From positions 2,418,001-2,482,000 of the forward strand of contig JAWHQI010000328.1 in NCBI GenBank assembly GCA_033032865.1: a stretch of 64,000 bases of DNA, given 5' to 3'. Shown here in pieces: positions 1 through 10,630 of this stretch. The stretch is from Dactylorhiza incarnata. Its lineage: Eukaryota; Streptophyta; Magnoliopsida; Asparagales; Orchidaceae. The translations under genes were made by a program, and so were the position numbers. The notes under the pieces are model-generated. The model had not been told where the DNA came from. It did no database searches and worked only from the letters and a program-made list of their open reading frames with translations. Within the stretch, counting starts at the first letter, position 1; each line of letters begins with the position of its first letter.

Positions 1-1
1 A

Positions 2-1120
2 TGTCAACGTCCTGGTGGATTTTTGAAGTCCTTGCCGATTCCGGAGTGGAAGTTTGATGATATCTCGATGGATTTCATGCACGGATTGTCGAGATCACAA
101 GAGGGAAACGACGCCATTTGGGTGATCGTGGACCGATTGACGAAGGTATCGCATTTTATTCCGAACCGGAAGGATGATTCTGTAGAAAAGCTAGCGAAGC
201 TCTATGTTGATAGTATTGTGAGACTGCACGGTGTCCCTCGTAGCATCGTCAGCGATCGTGACGGGCGTTTCACATCAAAAGATTGGAGGCTTATCCATGA
301 ACTGTTGGGCACGAAATTAAAGTTCAGCACGGCCTTCCACCCGCAAACGGATGGACAGACCGAGAGAACCAACAGGACTATGGAGGATATGCTCTGAATG
401 TGCGCTCTAGATTTTGGAAAGAAGTGGGAAGATCATCTCTATATGATCGAGTTTGCCTACAATAATAGCTACCAAGCCAGTATACAAATGGCTCCTTTCG
501 AGGCCCTCTATGGTAAGAAGTGTCGCACGACGTTGTCTTGGGCAGAAACGGGCGATACTAAGCTATTAAAGCGAAAGGATGTTGAGGAAGCAACTTCGAC
601 GATCCGAACTGTACGTGAAAGGCTATTGATTGCCCAGGATAGGCAAGCAAAATATTTCAACGCCAAGCATAGGAACCTAGAGTTCGCCGTCGGTGACCGG
701 GTTTACTTGAAGATCAAACCGTTCAAAAGGGTATCAAGGATCCGACGCTTGAAAAAGCTCAGTCCAAGGTACTTAGGACCGTTTGAGATCGTGGAGCGTA
801 TTGGTGATGCGGCTTATCGGCTTGCACTATCTGCAGAGCTGAGCGGTCTACACGACGTTTTTCACATTTCAGTTTTGAGGAAGGCAGTGCAAGAGCCTAC
901 TCATATCGTCGCGGTCGGCAAAGTGCCAGTTGATAGTGGGTTGTCGACGAAAGTCAAGCCTTTATGCATCGAAGATACCGAAGTAAAGCAGTTGCGGAAC
1001 AAGTCCATTCGGATGGTGAAAGTCCGGTGGGACAATTGCGGCCGAGAGGAGCTCTCTTGGGAGAGAGAGCAAGCGATGCTTGCGGAGTACCCCGAGCTAT
1101 TTTTCTCAGGTAATTTATAA
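2..1120 (+). pseudogene. pol: pol 3' end: integrase core and chromodomain-like tail, one nonsense codon
   Basis: This is the C-terminal part of a gypsy polyprotein, open at the left edge. The integrase catalytic triad is visible: Asp in SMDFMHG (about 70), Asp in SDRDGRF (about 250) and Glu in TDGQTERTN (about 355). After it come the typical HDVFHISVLRK block (about 850) and a chromodomain-like tail ending near LSWEREQAMLAEYPELFF. The frame is open to the stop at 1118-1120 except for TGA at 395-397, where relatives have Arg (CGA), so one C-to-T change explains it. This integrase would insert cDNA into chromatin; this copy cannot make it whole. Confidence 0.9.
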
Positions 1121-1148
1121 CTGTAATTCCTGCTATTACTGTTTTCGA

Positions 1149-1184
1149 AATTTCGGGACGAAATTCTTTTAAGGGGGGTGGAGT
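1149..1184 (+). promoter_or_regulatory. hairpin plus polypurine tract
   Basis: A 7-bp inverted repeat, AATTTCG and CGAAATT, encloses GGA at 1149-1165. It is followed by the purine run AAGGGGGGTGGAG (1171-1183), directly before the 3' LTR. The purine run is the expected primer for plus-strand DNA synthesis. The same hairpin recurs in gypsy-2 at about 24385. Confidence 0.75.
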
Positions 1185-3158
1185 TGTAACACACCAAAAA
1201 TCATAGTTCAGCGAGGTAGGCGGAGTGGTAGTGCTGCGCTCGGGATAGGCTAAAAAATTCCATAGCAGTTCTCTGCGCACGACCATTTCTCCTCTTCGTG
1301 CATGACCAGTGATCGTGCGCCAATGATCGTGCGTCAATTCACAAGGAATCGGAGTTCTGTCTCGGGTAGTGCGCACGACCATTTCTCCTCTTCGCATACG
1401 ACCAGTGATCGTGCGCCTGTGATCGTGCGCCCTGTTTATTCTGCTCCGCGAATTTGAGCGGAGAAGGAGATCGGTCCGTCCAAATCTTTTGGAATCCGAT
1501 CCAATGGCTAGGATTAGATGCTGGAGGTCTTTAGGGCAGATGAGAGGAGGTTAATCCTCATAATTTCTAAGCCTTTCCCTCTCCAAACCTAGAGAAAGAA
1601 GAAGGAGGCAAGGAAGAAGGAGAGATCCCGCCATTGATGGAGCTCCGGAGTTCCGTTTCGCGAGCCATTTCCAGATCTGGAGAGTGCAGCCCGGTGCGGT
1701 CGTTTCCCTCCGTCTAGAATCTCGGATCCATGGCGAAGAAGAACGCTCTTAGGGTAACGATTCTTCCTCCCGATATTTGGACTTGTCATTTGTCCTCTCC
1801 TTCATTTCTCTATGCTTGCATGAGGAATCCCTTTCACCAAATGGGTGAAGTGTAGGATTTCCTCAAGTACTTCGGAACTCCGGGTAGATTGTGTCCGTCC
1901 CCGGCATATTGCATGTAGAAAATCCGGTAGTCGTGCGGATTTAGGCATTGTGTGTGAAGCCTATTCGTGGTCGTGAGCCCGAATCGGTGATGCTTGATTT
2001 GCGATATTGTATTTAGGTTAGGCCTAGAATGCGTGCCGGAGAATGACTCCGTGAAATCATCTTAGTATTGCGGGAATTAAGTGTAGGCGTCTTGTGAAGA
2101 TCCTAACGAAAGCCCCATGCTTTGAGATTGGATGAAGGCAAACCTTCACCATGAAATTGATGCGGAGCGTATTGTACCTCCCTTGTTGAGTATTTGTGAA
2201 GCCTAGATCCTTGCGAAGGGGTTAGGTGCGTAGCTTATAAATTGTGTAGCACTTGAAAGTGCTAAACCCTTACGGGCCGAGGTGAAGCCGTACCCGCGTC
2301 GAGCGTTAGATCGCGACGATTAGAGCACGGGCAAAGCTAAACCGAACCCGTTTCCATGCAGATCGGTAAGAGGTCCCTACCTCATGGAAGCCGTGTGATC
2401 ATGGGAGAGGTCGTGGAAGGTGATTTACCTAGACCGACCAAAAGCTCTTTTTCCCACCTAAGGCGATGTCCCTTACGGTGGAGTATTTTGTGGAATTGAT
2501 GTTGTTAGCCTCATGCGGTTGTTTAGGCGGTTGTGGGGAACCTTCGGGTGAACCCAACCAACATCATGTGCATACCTAGGTTCCCTTCTTTTTGATGCTC
2601 AACCTAGAAGATTGATTGTGCTTGAAACCGCACCTTGTGTAGTTGCACTTTCTTTATATTAGTACTTGTGCTAGTATGGCTTGCTTGCAGGGTAGAAGCT
2701 CCGCCACCCCGGTAAAGGGGTGGGGTCGTTATAATTTGGTCAGCTGTGCTGACCGTTACTTTGTTTGCCACCGCTTGGTGGAATGTTCTTATGCAGGTGC
2801 AGGTGAGCCTAGCGGGAAATAGCGGGCGGTGGCCCTTTTGCTGAGTTGGCCCTTGAAGGCCAGCCTCCCTTTTCTGCTTTCTCATGTATTGCCGGCCTGC
2901 GTGCCGAAGTATGTTCTGAGTTTTGTACATTGGTAAATGTAAGGCCTTAAGGCCGTAACTCTATTTTATGGTTTCATTCCTATGATAGTGGACAGTTCTA
3001 AATGAAATGTTAAATCATTATGCTTCCGCTAGTGTTTAGTATACTCTGTTGTAGTTCTTTCTGTTTATCACCTTTTAACTCCTAGCTAATGTGGTTTGTA
3101 TGGCGTGGGGTCCCGGCCGGACCTACTGTTATACTATTCGTACTGGCAGGGTGTTACA
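1185..3158 (+). repeat. 3' LTR of the Tekay-like element
   Basis: This LTR is 1974 bp long and begins TG and ends CA. Its U3 holds a 96-bp tandem duplication (1275-1370 and from 1371) dense in the keyword GATCGTGCGC and its partner GCGCACGACC. No long coding frame lies inside; short frames here are chance. Confidence 0.88.
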
Positions 3159-6098
3159 TTTAAAACTCGGTGTAGGCGGCCGCCCACGCTCGCCGCTACG
3201 TGGGTCCGCCCCTGAGTACAGGTTCAAGACTTCCAAAAATTCTGAGAATATTTCTACGGTACAATAATGATCTAAAAACATCAAATCGTAAGTTTCATAA
3301 TTTTCCAGTGAATTTATAACCCAAATCTCCATTTAATATAAAGAATGTGAAAATAGGACTTTACTCATCAAGTACTACTTCATGACTTCCAGAAATTTTG
3401 AGAAAATTACTATGGCACTATATTGGCATAAAAACATTAATTCCATAATTTCATAATTTTCTAGGGAATCTATAACCCAAATCTTTATTTAATATAAAGA
3501 ATGTGAAAATAGGACTTTACACATCAAGTACTTGTTTATGACTTCTAAAAATTCTGAGAAAATTAATAAAGCACAATAATGATCTAAGAACATCAAATCC
3601 TAAGTTTCATAATTTTCCAGTGAAGTTATAACTCTAATCTCCATTTTATGTAAAAGTGTGCAAATAGGACTTTATACATCACGTACTTGTTCATAACCTC
3701 CAAAAATTCTGAGAAACTTTCTATAGCACAATAATGACCCAGAAGCACCCTACCAAGAGTTTAATAATTTTCTAAACATTTTTCACCATAAATATTTCAT
3801 AAATTAAGAAGTGTGACTTAATTCATATTAGCCATATACCTAAAGATTTTGATCCCCAAAATCCTAAATTTCACGGAGGTAATGTGTTGTACCATAAAGA
3901 GGGTGTGGTCAAAATTTCAGGAGCCAATACTTAGCCATATGAGCTGAATACACAATACAACTCTTTTGGCTTTTGAGTAGAGACATGCATGTGTAAATAA
4001 CCCTACATGCAGTAGTCATTTTGCTCCCAAATTATTACCAGGGATAATTGATGACATGATAAGTGTGCCCCCAAAATTTGGGGTCACTATGAGGTGTCTA
4101 GTTCCTTAAATCTCATTAATTTGATAAATCAAATAATGGACAACACTTTAGAAAAATCTTCTCCTAAAAATCTGAATTTTTGACACAAGGTAGTCCTAGA
4201 AGATGTACATGCATGTTAAAAATTTCATCATCATTGGAGTTACCATTTGAGAGATATTACAATTTTAATTTCTGATCTACTCTAAGACTAGTCCCACCAA
4301 AAATGGTGCTGAGGGAGCTACAGTTGACCAAATGACCTAAAACTGGTGCCATTGGAAAGCTAACTCAACTATCTATAACTTTTATGTTTGTCATTTCCTC
4401 AGAAAATGAGGGTAGCATAGGTGAAAATCAACATGAATGAGTCTGAATGAAAAATGACCAAAAATCAAACTATACACAATTAATAACAATATTTAATTAA
4501 TTTCACTATTCATCGTCTTCCTCCCTAAGCCCAAAAATTCAGTTCGCAGGGCTGTTTTTTACCTCTTTTTCCCGGTCACCTGGTCACCCCTCCGACGGCA
4601 AACACCACCATCTCCATCGTGGATGTGAGGGCTATGGATCCTCGGTGACACCGCCACCGGCGGCGGCGAGTACGACAATTTTGAGCTTGGGCTAAAACTC
4701 CCCATTATTTTGAAAATGAAAGAATGAATCGAGCTCGTTTGAGCTCGATCTCAACCCTAGAAGATCTAGGAGGCTAGCACAGAGGGAGAGAAGAGGGAAA
4801 ACTTGCCTTATCGAGCTTGAGGTTGAAGAAATCCCGGACTTCCATGACCCACCACCTCCATTAGAGCTCCTTGCCGATTCTTCATTCCTCCACCAAATGC
4901 TGAGATCCAAAGCTTGATTTCAGTTGCTTGGCACCTTCTGAATCTGATGGAGGGGTTAATTTGTAGTGGGGGAGGCTCTATGAAGTGTTGCCATTAAGGG
5001 TGGTTGGCCAAGCCTTTCTCTCTCCTAAAATCCTCCACCACCTGACATCAATCTAGCAGGAAATTGGCTGTAATTCATGGTGGCAACTGGAAGAAGGCAT
5101 AGGGAGTGTGAATTGAAGCCATGTGGCCTTCATCCCATGAATTCATGGTTGTCTCTTTCCAAAATTTGGGAATTTCTCCTATTTACCCCCCTTTCATGGC
5201 ATCTAATTTTGAAATCTGAGGTTGACCATGGTAATTAGCACCTTGGGCTGCAGGATGGGCCACTAATATTGGGCCAAGCTCATTGAAATCAAGGCTTGGG
5301 CTTATTTGACCTAAATAGGCCAAATTGGGAATTTTCAGTTTGGGCTTGACTCAAGCTCACCCCAACCAATGTGATTGATATACATTGGTTCCTTAGACCC
5401 TATGGACATATTCCAAGGGGAATTAGGTCATGGTGGGGTCATATGGTGCTAATTTGCACATAATTGCATATAAGGGCAATTTGGGCATTTTGGTGATTTT
5501 GCCCTAATCCTACAAAATTGAATGCACACTTGTGCTCATTTAGGTCTCATATATTCCCTTAAGGGTTTAGTAAGGGTTCTGCTAGGTCAATTTCTCCAAT
5601 TGAGGGCCAATTGAACCATAAAGGGCATAAATTTTAATTTGGGGCAAATTGGTAATTTTGCCTAATTTCCCAAAATTGGCTTATCCCAAGGGTCCAATGT
5701 GGACCCATTAGACTCCCTAAGTGATCTTAGAGTGTTAGGGATGATAAATTCGATCACATTGTTTCAATTGAAGGTCAATTGAAGGGATTAGTTCAATTTG
5801 GCCAAATTTGGGCTTTTTGGTAATTGACCCAAATTTCCCAAAATTGCCCAATTCCAATAAATTCATTTTGTCTCATTAGCCTACTCTAGTATTTAGGAAG
5901 GGTGTGGGGTGGTCAATTTGTCATTTAGAAGCTAAATATCAAGTCTTAAGCCTTGGAGTCAAATTGGCTATTTGCACACCAAAGAGATCTTCACATATTC
6001 ACCTTGGTTTCAGGGCCATTTTGGTCTCTTAGAGCAATGCCATGACCTTGTCATGGTAAAATGTACCTTAGGGGTCTAGTTGTTCTGGGAATGTTACA
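3159..6098 (-). repeat. decayed LTR in reverse orientation, related to the gypsy-2 LTR
   Basis: Read on the minus strand from 6098, the sequence starts TGTAACATTCCC and reaches CTAGACCCCTAAG, then a CATGACAAGG block, AACCAAGGTG and TGCAAATAGC. The same landmarks appear in the same order at the start of the gypsy-2 LTR (14281 on). The body is AT-rich and rich in TTGACC-like words, as in gypsy-2. The far end of the LTR is not seen, because the Tekay element ends at 3158 and seems to sit inside it. Only about 2.9 kb of an expected LTR of about 5 kb is here. Confidence 0.6.
3228..3790. repeat. about 156-bp tandem repeat, 3.6 copies
   Basis: Copies begin near 3228, 3384, 3540 and 3695, each opening with a form of GACTTCCAAAAATTCTGAG and including a shared AATAGGACTTTA word. 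The last copy is partial. They lie inside the reverse LTR and are diverged from each other. Confidence 0.8.
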
Positions 6099-6743
6099 TC
6101 ATGATAGTTAGCAGGAATTGATTTATGTCCACCTGGCACTGCACCTTGAAGGATTCTCAATAACATATTAAAATTCACATTACTCTAATTTCCAAGTGTC
6201 TTAATATGAAGAAGATTCAACAAAAAAGATAATTTGGTGTAATGTTGACATCCTTCCCACAATGGTTTGTTTTCCTCTAAGAGTGACGCATATATATTAT
6301 TTGCATCTATATATACGGGAACTTCAGGGTGCTCAAATATCTCGTCTTCACCAATATCATTATGAAGTAAATCATGTTCATTCAAGTTTTCATCATGTTG
6401 TAAATTTAGAATAGCTGCATGTAAAAGTTCTTCCATTGGATTGGAGTTGTAATTAGGGTAAAATGGATTTGGATTAAAGGGCATTTATCTTTGTGCAAGA
6501 CCCTATTGTTAGACAATCGTCCATCATGATAAATCCAATCTATGTAATTTTCCATTATACCATTCCAAACAAGATGTTCCTCTACCACATTTCGACCCCA
6601 CATCTTCATATTCAAACATTTTCTACATGGACATGGACACTTCTCCCCAATTGGTGTGACTGTATAATATAAATCTAGCAAATATTTCATGCCTTCTAAA
6701 TAAGTATTTGAGTGACGGGACTCCAGCATCCATTTTTATCCAT
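6099..6743 (-). pseudogene. TNP2-like CACTA transposase, N-terminal part, frameshifted and interrupted
   Basis: The minus-strand start is ATG at 6743-6741. A one-base loss right after the first codons puts the next part (6729-6406) in another frame. That part matches the transposase-associated domain: LEGMKYLLDLYY, then Cys-rich CPCPCRKC, then HLVWNGIMENYIDWIYHDG. A second frame change near 6484 leads to MEELLHAAIL, PLWEGCQHYTKLSFLLNLLHIK and a stop at 6185. Beyond it, reading on gives MLLRILQGAVPGG and IPANYHD up to 6099, also typical of TNP2. The reverse LTR begins there. TNP2 catalyses CACTA transposition; this copy is dead. Confidence 0.75.
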
Positions 6744-7349
6744 TGTTGCTATATATATAATATTCAGATGGGTACGTACCTATATAAAGGGACAAAAAAA
6801 TTATTATAGAATAGAAGCATATATTTCATAGAAAAAATATTTTAAATCACAACATGATTGTTGGGCGTTATAAATCTAAAGGATGACAAGTTCAATAAAA
6901 ATAGAAGAAGGATGCTGCAAAAAAATATTGGCATAGAACTAATTAAAATGTTGTAGTGTCCATTCGGCATGTCATTTTTGCTCCGATATGAGTTTGAATA
7001 AAAATGCGACTGTCATAAAATATATGTTTGGCAGCCATATACCTATGTTGTAATTTTTATGTACAACAAATAGAACAGCAAAAGCCCACACCGGTTCAGG
7101 TTCACAAACTCAATAACAAACGCTGCAAACACCATAATAAAGAATCAACCACGCCGCATTATCAACATTTCTTTTATTCTCTCTCTCTCTTACTACATAT
7201 ATATACATGTATAGACTCTGATAAATAAAGATGTCAGGGTGGTGGGGGAAGGTAGAGAGGTGGCAAATTAAAAGTCTTGTATAAATTTGAATTACAAGGT
7301 GCATTGGTAATGGCCGCATAAGGTTTTTGTACGCGGGGGTGGGAAACCA
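6744..7349. other. CACTA interior without recognisable gene
   Basis: AT-rich sequence upstream of the TNP2 start on the minus strand. It contains a CT-rich microsatellite followed by ATATATAC near 7171-7210, and at 6946-6958 a second copy of the CACTA terminal word in the same orientation as the real terminus. No convincing coding frame is seen. Confidence 0.5.
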
Positions 7350-7711
7350 GGATTCAGTACATATCTTTTACTCTGTCAGCACTTATTGAGGGAAGGAAAA
7401 CTTGTGGAAGCAAGGCAATATCTGAAGAGCATGGGCTCAAACAATCTATTATGTAGCACTGAATCATACAACATGTTAATAGATTTATTTATCAAGTCTG
7501 AATTGAGGGAGGATGCAGTAAAACTCTTTTTTGAAATGCCAAGAAGGGACTTTTCTCCTAATCTAATAACATTCAATACAATAATCTGCGGACATTTCCT
7601 GGTTGGAGATATAATTATGGCGAAAAATGCTCTGAAGATGCTCTTAGATCATGGATTCAAGCTAGATGTTTTCAATTTCTGCTCCATTATAACTACATCG
7701 ACACCTAGCTG
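7350..7711 (+). pseudogene. captured pentatricopeptide (PPR) gene fragment
   Basis: The open plus-strand frame has no ATG of its own at the start. It reads REGKLVEARQYL, SYNMLIDLFIKSELREDAVKLFFEM, then SPNLITFNTIICGHFLVGDIIMAKNALKMLLDHGFKLDVFNFCSII. This is about two and a half 35-residue PPR repeats (the YNxLIxxxxK...A..LFxEM...P..xTFNxII pattern). PPR proteins bind organellar RNA. It lies inside the CACTA element, on the strand opposite the transposase, between the transposase start and the terminus, so it is best read as a transduplicated host exon. It ends in unrelated sequence and a stop at 7709-7711. Confidence 0.7.
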
Positions 7712-8219
7712 ATGAAAATTAAATTTTCCACGATTACATCAATTAAACGCGCTGAATCATTCACTAAGCGAACAATGCGACTGAAAACAACAATATAGAA
7801 TCCAACATTAAAAAAATGGTGCAGGGCTAACACTACAATTCACATCATCTAGCAGAACAACAAAAAATGGTGCAGGGCTAAATCATTAAAAAAACAAATA
7901 ACCTTGAAGATTTCAGAGCAGAACAACAGGAATCAGTAAAGATTGGAGGAGAGCAGTGGGGAAGACTAAACCTCTCGACGCAAGGTTGGAAGGCTCGAAA
8001 AAATGGCGCAGGGCTCACCGATGGACACATGATGAGCAGGATGGTATCGTGGCCGGGTCACTACTCGATTTCGCTGGGATCGTCGATGATATCGCTGGGG
8101 GAGAGTGGAGGCGCGTGATCTAGAAAATCCCTAGCCGCTAATGCCTGCGCGCTCCGCCTCAAAAATAAGAATGCCTGCTCCGCCTCGATTAAAATCGGAA
8201 TTGAAATACCCTAAAATCT
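7712..8219. other. CACTA interior with a thrice-repeated 18-bp word
   Basis: The word AAAAATGGTGCAGGGCT, or a close form, occurs near 7811, 7866 and 8000. The region becomes GC-rich towards 8150 and may be a 5' leader or first exon on the minus strand. No reading frame is supported. Confidence 0.45.
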
Positions 8220-8475
8220 ATGGCAGGGTTTTATGAAAAAACGTGGGCAAAGATGTTATTGCGGTGTTTTTTCATGAAAAACGCTGCTAAACGTATCCCT
8301 CATAAATACATTTTGCCACGCTTTAGAAAACGCCGCAAAAAAATGACGGCAAAGATGTTATTGCGGTGTTTTTTCATGAAAAACGCTGCTAAACGTATCC
8401 CTCATAAATACATTTTGCCACGCTTTAGAAAACGCCGCAAAAAAATGACGGCGTAAAACATAAATGTTGTAGTGA
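8220..8475 (-). repeat. CACTA subterminal repeats and terminus
   Basis: Two tandem units of about 100 bp (8250-8348 and 8349-8448) carry AACGCCGC/GCGGTGTT-type words and internal inverted repeats such as GCGGTGTTTTTTCATG against CATGAAAAACGCTGC. Such subterminal arrays are transposase-binding sites in CACTA elements. The minus-strand terminus is CACTACAACATTT at 8475-8463. The apparent frame through both units is an artefact of the duplication. Confidence 0.7.
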
Positions 8476-10316
8476 TAAAACTTTTAGTGGTTAAGTGCAA
8501 TTTCAATTATATGTTGACAATATGTTACTAAATATTTCTTACAAGATTATGATATATGCTTTTATGAAACTGTGTTGCACGATGCAAGAGAGATGGAGTC
8601 TCTATTGCTACCGCCAGCTATAAAAACATAGGATGCTTTGATGTAGGGGAGCACTCATATAGTGGGATCATCTATATAGGGGGAGCACATGCATACTATC
8701 ACGCTTATCCTTTACTATAAACACCAATCTTATATTTGAATGATTTCTTTCTAAGAAAATTTGTTATTATCAAAATGGGGAGTTTGTTGGAACATGTTTT
8801 CCACATCTCTTGGTTTGAGAATAACAAATCTCATTGTATTTGATCATCATTGTCATGTGTTTATAATGTGCAGGAACTCCAGCTTTCAAGACCATATGAG
8901 TACGAAAAAGAAAGACGACGATCATATGTCATTAAGATGCTCTGTTGCTAGCATTTTTGGAAATATCGTCGAGATGGCAATATCGTCGAGAATGGAATAT
9001 CAGCGTGACTCATATATAGCGAGTTCTACCGCGACACGTTAACGCTACCGCTGGCGATAGCGTCGGCATACTTGGAAACAGCGTCGAGATGACAATATTG
9101 TCGAGAAAGGAATGTCGACGGGACTCAGATATAGCAAGTTCTACCACGGCGCGTTAAAGCTAATTCCCGAAGGTAACTTATGGAAGTCTCATCATCATGC
9201 TGCTGATTGAGGAGCAAAAAACGAAGGAGATCTGATTGCGAGGAAACTCATTGTGCTAACGCGGTGCGTTAGTATTACCGTGGTGCGGTAGGAGGGGTGC
9301 CAAAATTGTATCACAAGACAAGAGGAGAGATTCATTAAACTTGACGTCCTTCTAGGAGCCATGAGAGGCATGAAAAAAAATCAGTGGAGAATGAACGGAG
9401 AAGGAAATTCTTCATTTCTACGGACTTGGATTGCCGATCGGAGTTCAAACCCTCCGACAATGGCCTCTTCCCCTTCCTCAAGACCTAACTCCCTCTTCTT
9501 TCGCACCTTCCACTCTCAAAAGCAAGAGCCGATCGAATGAAGTGTTTCGGATCTGGTTCGTCAACCTAAACTCCCTGGGGTAGATCATGTGCCATTGGAT
9601 CTAAAGCCCTCAAGATTTACGGCTCAAAGTGAAGCAAATAAAGTAAAATTTTCTTCGCGCACACTGGTGTGCGTCTATCAAATTTCTAGGAAAATGACTC
9701 TACAGGTCGAGCATGCGCCAGACACACGCGCATGCACCTGACCGTGTGTTCTCTTTTGCCCAACATCACGGGTGTGCGCATTACCACACACGATCATGTG
9801 ATCTAGTCGGGGGTTCTCATGCAAGATCGTACACTAGGGCGTGTGCCTTCATTCTTCTAGAATCTGGAGAATATAATCCCCGTTGTCAAGCGTGTGACAG
9901 ACGCATGGATGTGAGTTTGGGCAAGCACAGTCCAATATTGCTTAAAACCTTTCATTTTTCTTCAGTTTCTCCACGGGAAAAAACCCATACCTTCGCAGGT
10001 GGGTCAAAAACATGCAAACAATAACTTAAGGATTATTTTTGGGGCGTTAAACTAACAACACCAAGAGAAACCGCTCCTAACATTTGTGCTCATCAAGATT
10101 CACAACGGTAATCAGAAGGGATGGACATCGATATTAAAACTATTTGTCGATATAATCATATTTGGATTTCCTAACGAAACAATATGTTATAGATAAGGGT
10201 CTGATCTGCATGTGTGCATGACAAGTAGTTGTACATGAGTCAACTTGAGATCGCCCATATTGAGAAGAACCAGCACCGACCATGATGGACCTTATAGTTG
10301 TCAGGTGCCTGGTGAG
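8476..10316. other. decayed LTR-like region, Sirevirus-like at its left
   Basis: At about 8775 the sequence reads ATGGGGAGTT and then TGTTGGAACATG (8784), the usual arrangement of purine tract and LTR start in Sirevirus-type copia elements here. No matching end, primer site or coding frame was found. Two structured stretches lie inside: a 115-bp tandem duplication with CGTCGAGA words (8959-9170), and a GC-rich stretch with CACACGCGCATG-type inverted words (about 9655-9910). Confidence 0.3.
8959..9170. repeat. 115-bp tandem duplication
   Basis: Units start at 8959 and 9074. Both contain forms of GTCGAGATG, CAATAT, GTCGAGAA and AGTTCTACC. They are diverged, so the duplication is old. Confidence 0.7.
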
Positions 10317-10321
10317 GCCAG
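10317..10321. repeat. target site duplication of copia-1, left copy
   Basis: GCCAG, repeated at 30401-30405 directly after the 3' LTR. Confidence 0.85.
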
Positions 10322-10591
10322 TATTAGAAATAACCTGAAATAAACCGCATGTTAGTATGAACCGGTTGTGTCAAAGTCAAAGTCAAGGAGAGTTGTACTT
10401 CTTGTCTTCTTATATAGTCTTATCTTGAAAAAAGGTTGTTGTACTTATCTAACCTCTCTATCAGTTATAAATAGAGAGGGTTCCCCTGTTTCTTTTATAT
10501 AATAAGAAAATACGCATCTCTTAGTTTTATCTGGTTGCTCTATCCTCAGTTTCCTTTAATTGCTTGCTTGTAGCTTGTTCAATTTTCTACA
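10322..10591 (+). repeat. 5' LTR of copia-1
   Basis: It runs from TATTAGAAATAACC (terminal TG changed to TA; the 3' LTR keeps TG) to TTTTCTACA. A TATA box TATAAATA lies at 10466-10473 and marks the likely promoter. It is highly similar to 30140-30400. Confidence 0.9.
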
Positions 10592-10593
10592 TT

Positions 10594-10605
10594 TGGTATC
10601 AGAGC
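10594..10605 (+). promoter_or_regulatory. primer binding site of copia-1
   Basis: TGGTATCAGAGC, complementary to the 3' end of initiator tRNA-Met, two bases after the 5' LTR. Confidence 0.85.
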
Positions 10606-10630
10606 TATAAGGCCTTCATCATTGGATTTC

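Larger units (their letters stand above)
1..3158 (+). mobile_element. Ty3/gypsy Tekay-like element, 3' half
   Basis: The left edge of the window cuts this chromovirus-type retrotransposon. What remains is the integrase part of pol, a polypurine tract and the complete 3' LTR. The LTR is bounded by a perfect 8-bp inverted repeat (TGTAACAC at 1185, GTGTTACA ending 3158). The pol end resembles that of gypsy-2 further right, so both belong to the same broad lineage, but the LTRs are not the same family. The 5' half and the left target duplication lie outside the window; the five bases after the LTR are TTTAA. Confidence 0.9.
6099..8475 (-). mobile_element. CACTA (En/Spm-type) transposon, 5' end portion
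   Basis: On the minus strand the element starts at 8475 with the terminal motif CACTACAACATTT. It then has subterminal repeats (8220-8460), a non-transposase region holding a PPR fragment, and a TNP2-type transposase start at 6743. The reverse LTR interrupts the transposase at 6098. The other terminus is outside the window. The three bases next to the terminus are ATA. Confidence 0.7.

Noticed and set aside
8220..8456. 78-codon frame made of two identical halves
   Set aside because: It is the CACTA subterminal tandem repeat read as protein; no homology and no start context.
7831..8475. Small CACTA MITE between CACTACAA at 7831 and the terminus at 8475
   Set aside because: The ends share only eight bases and the flanking triplets (TAA and ATA) do not match.
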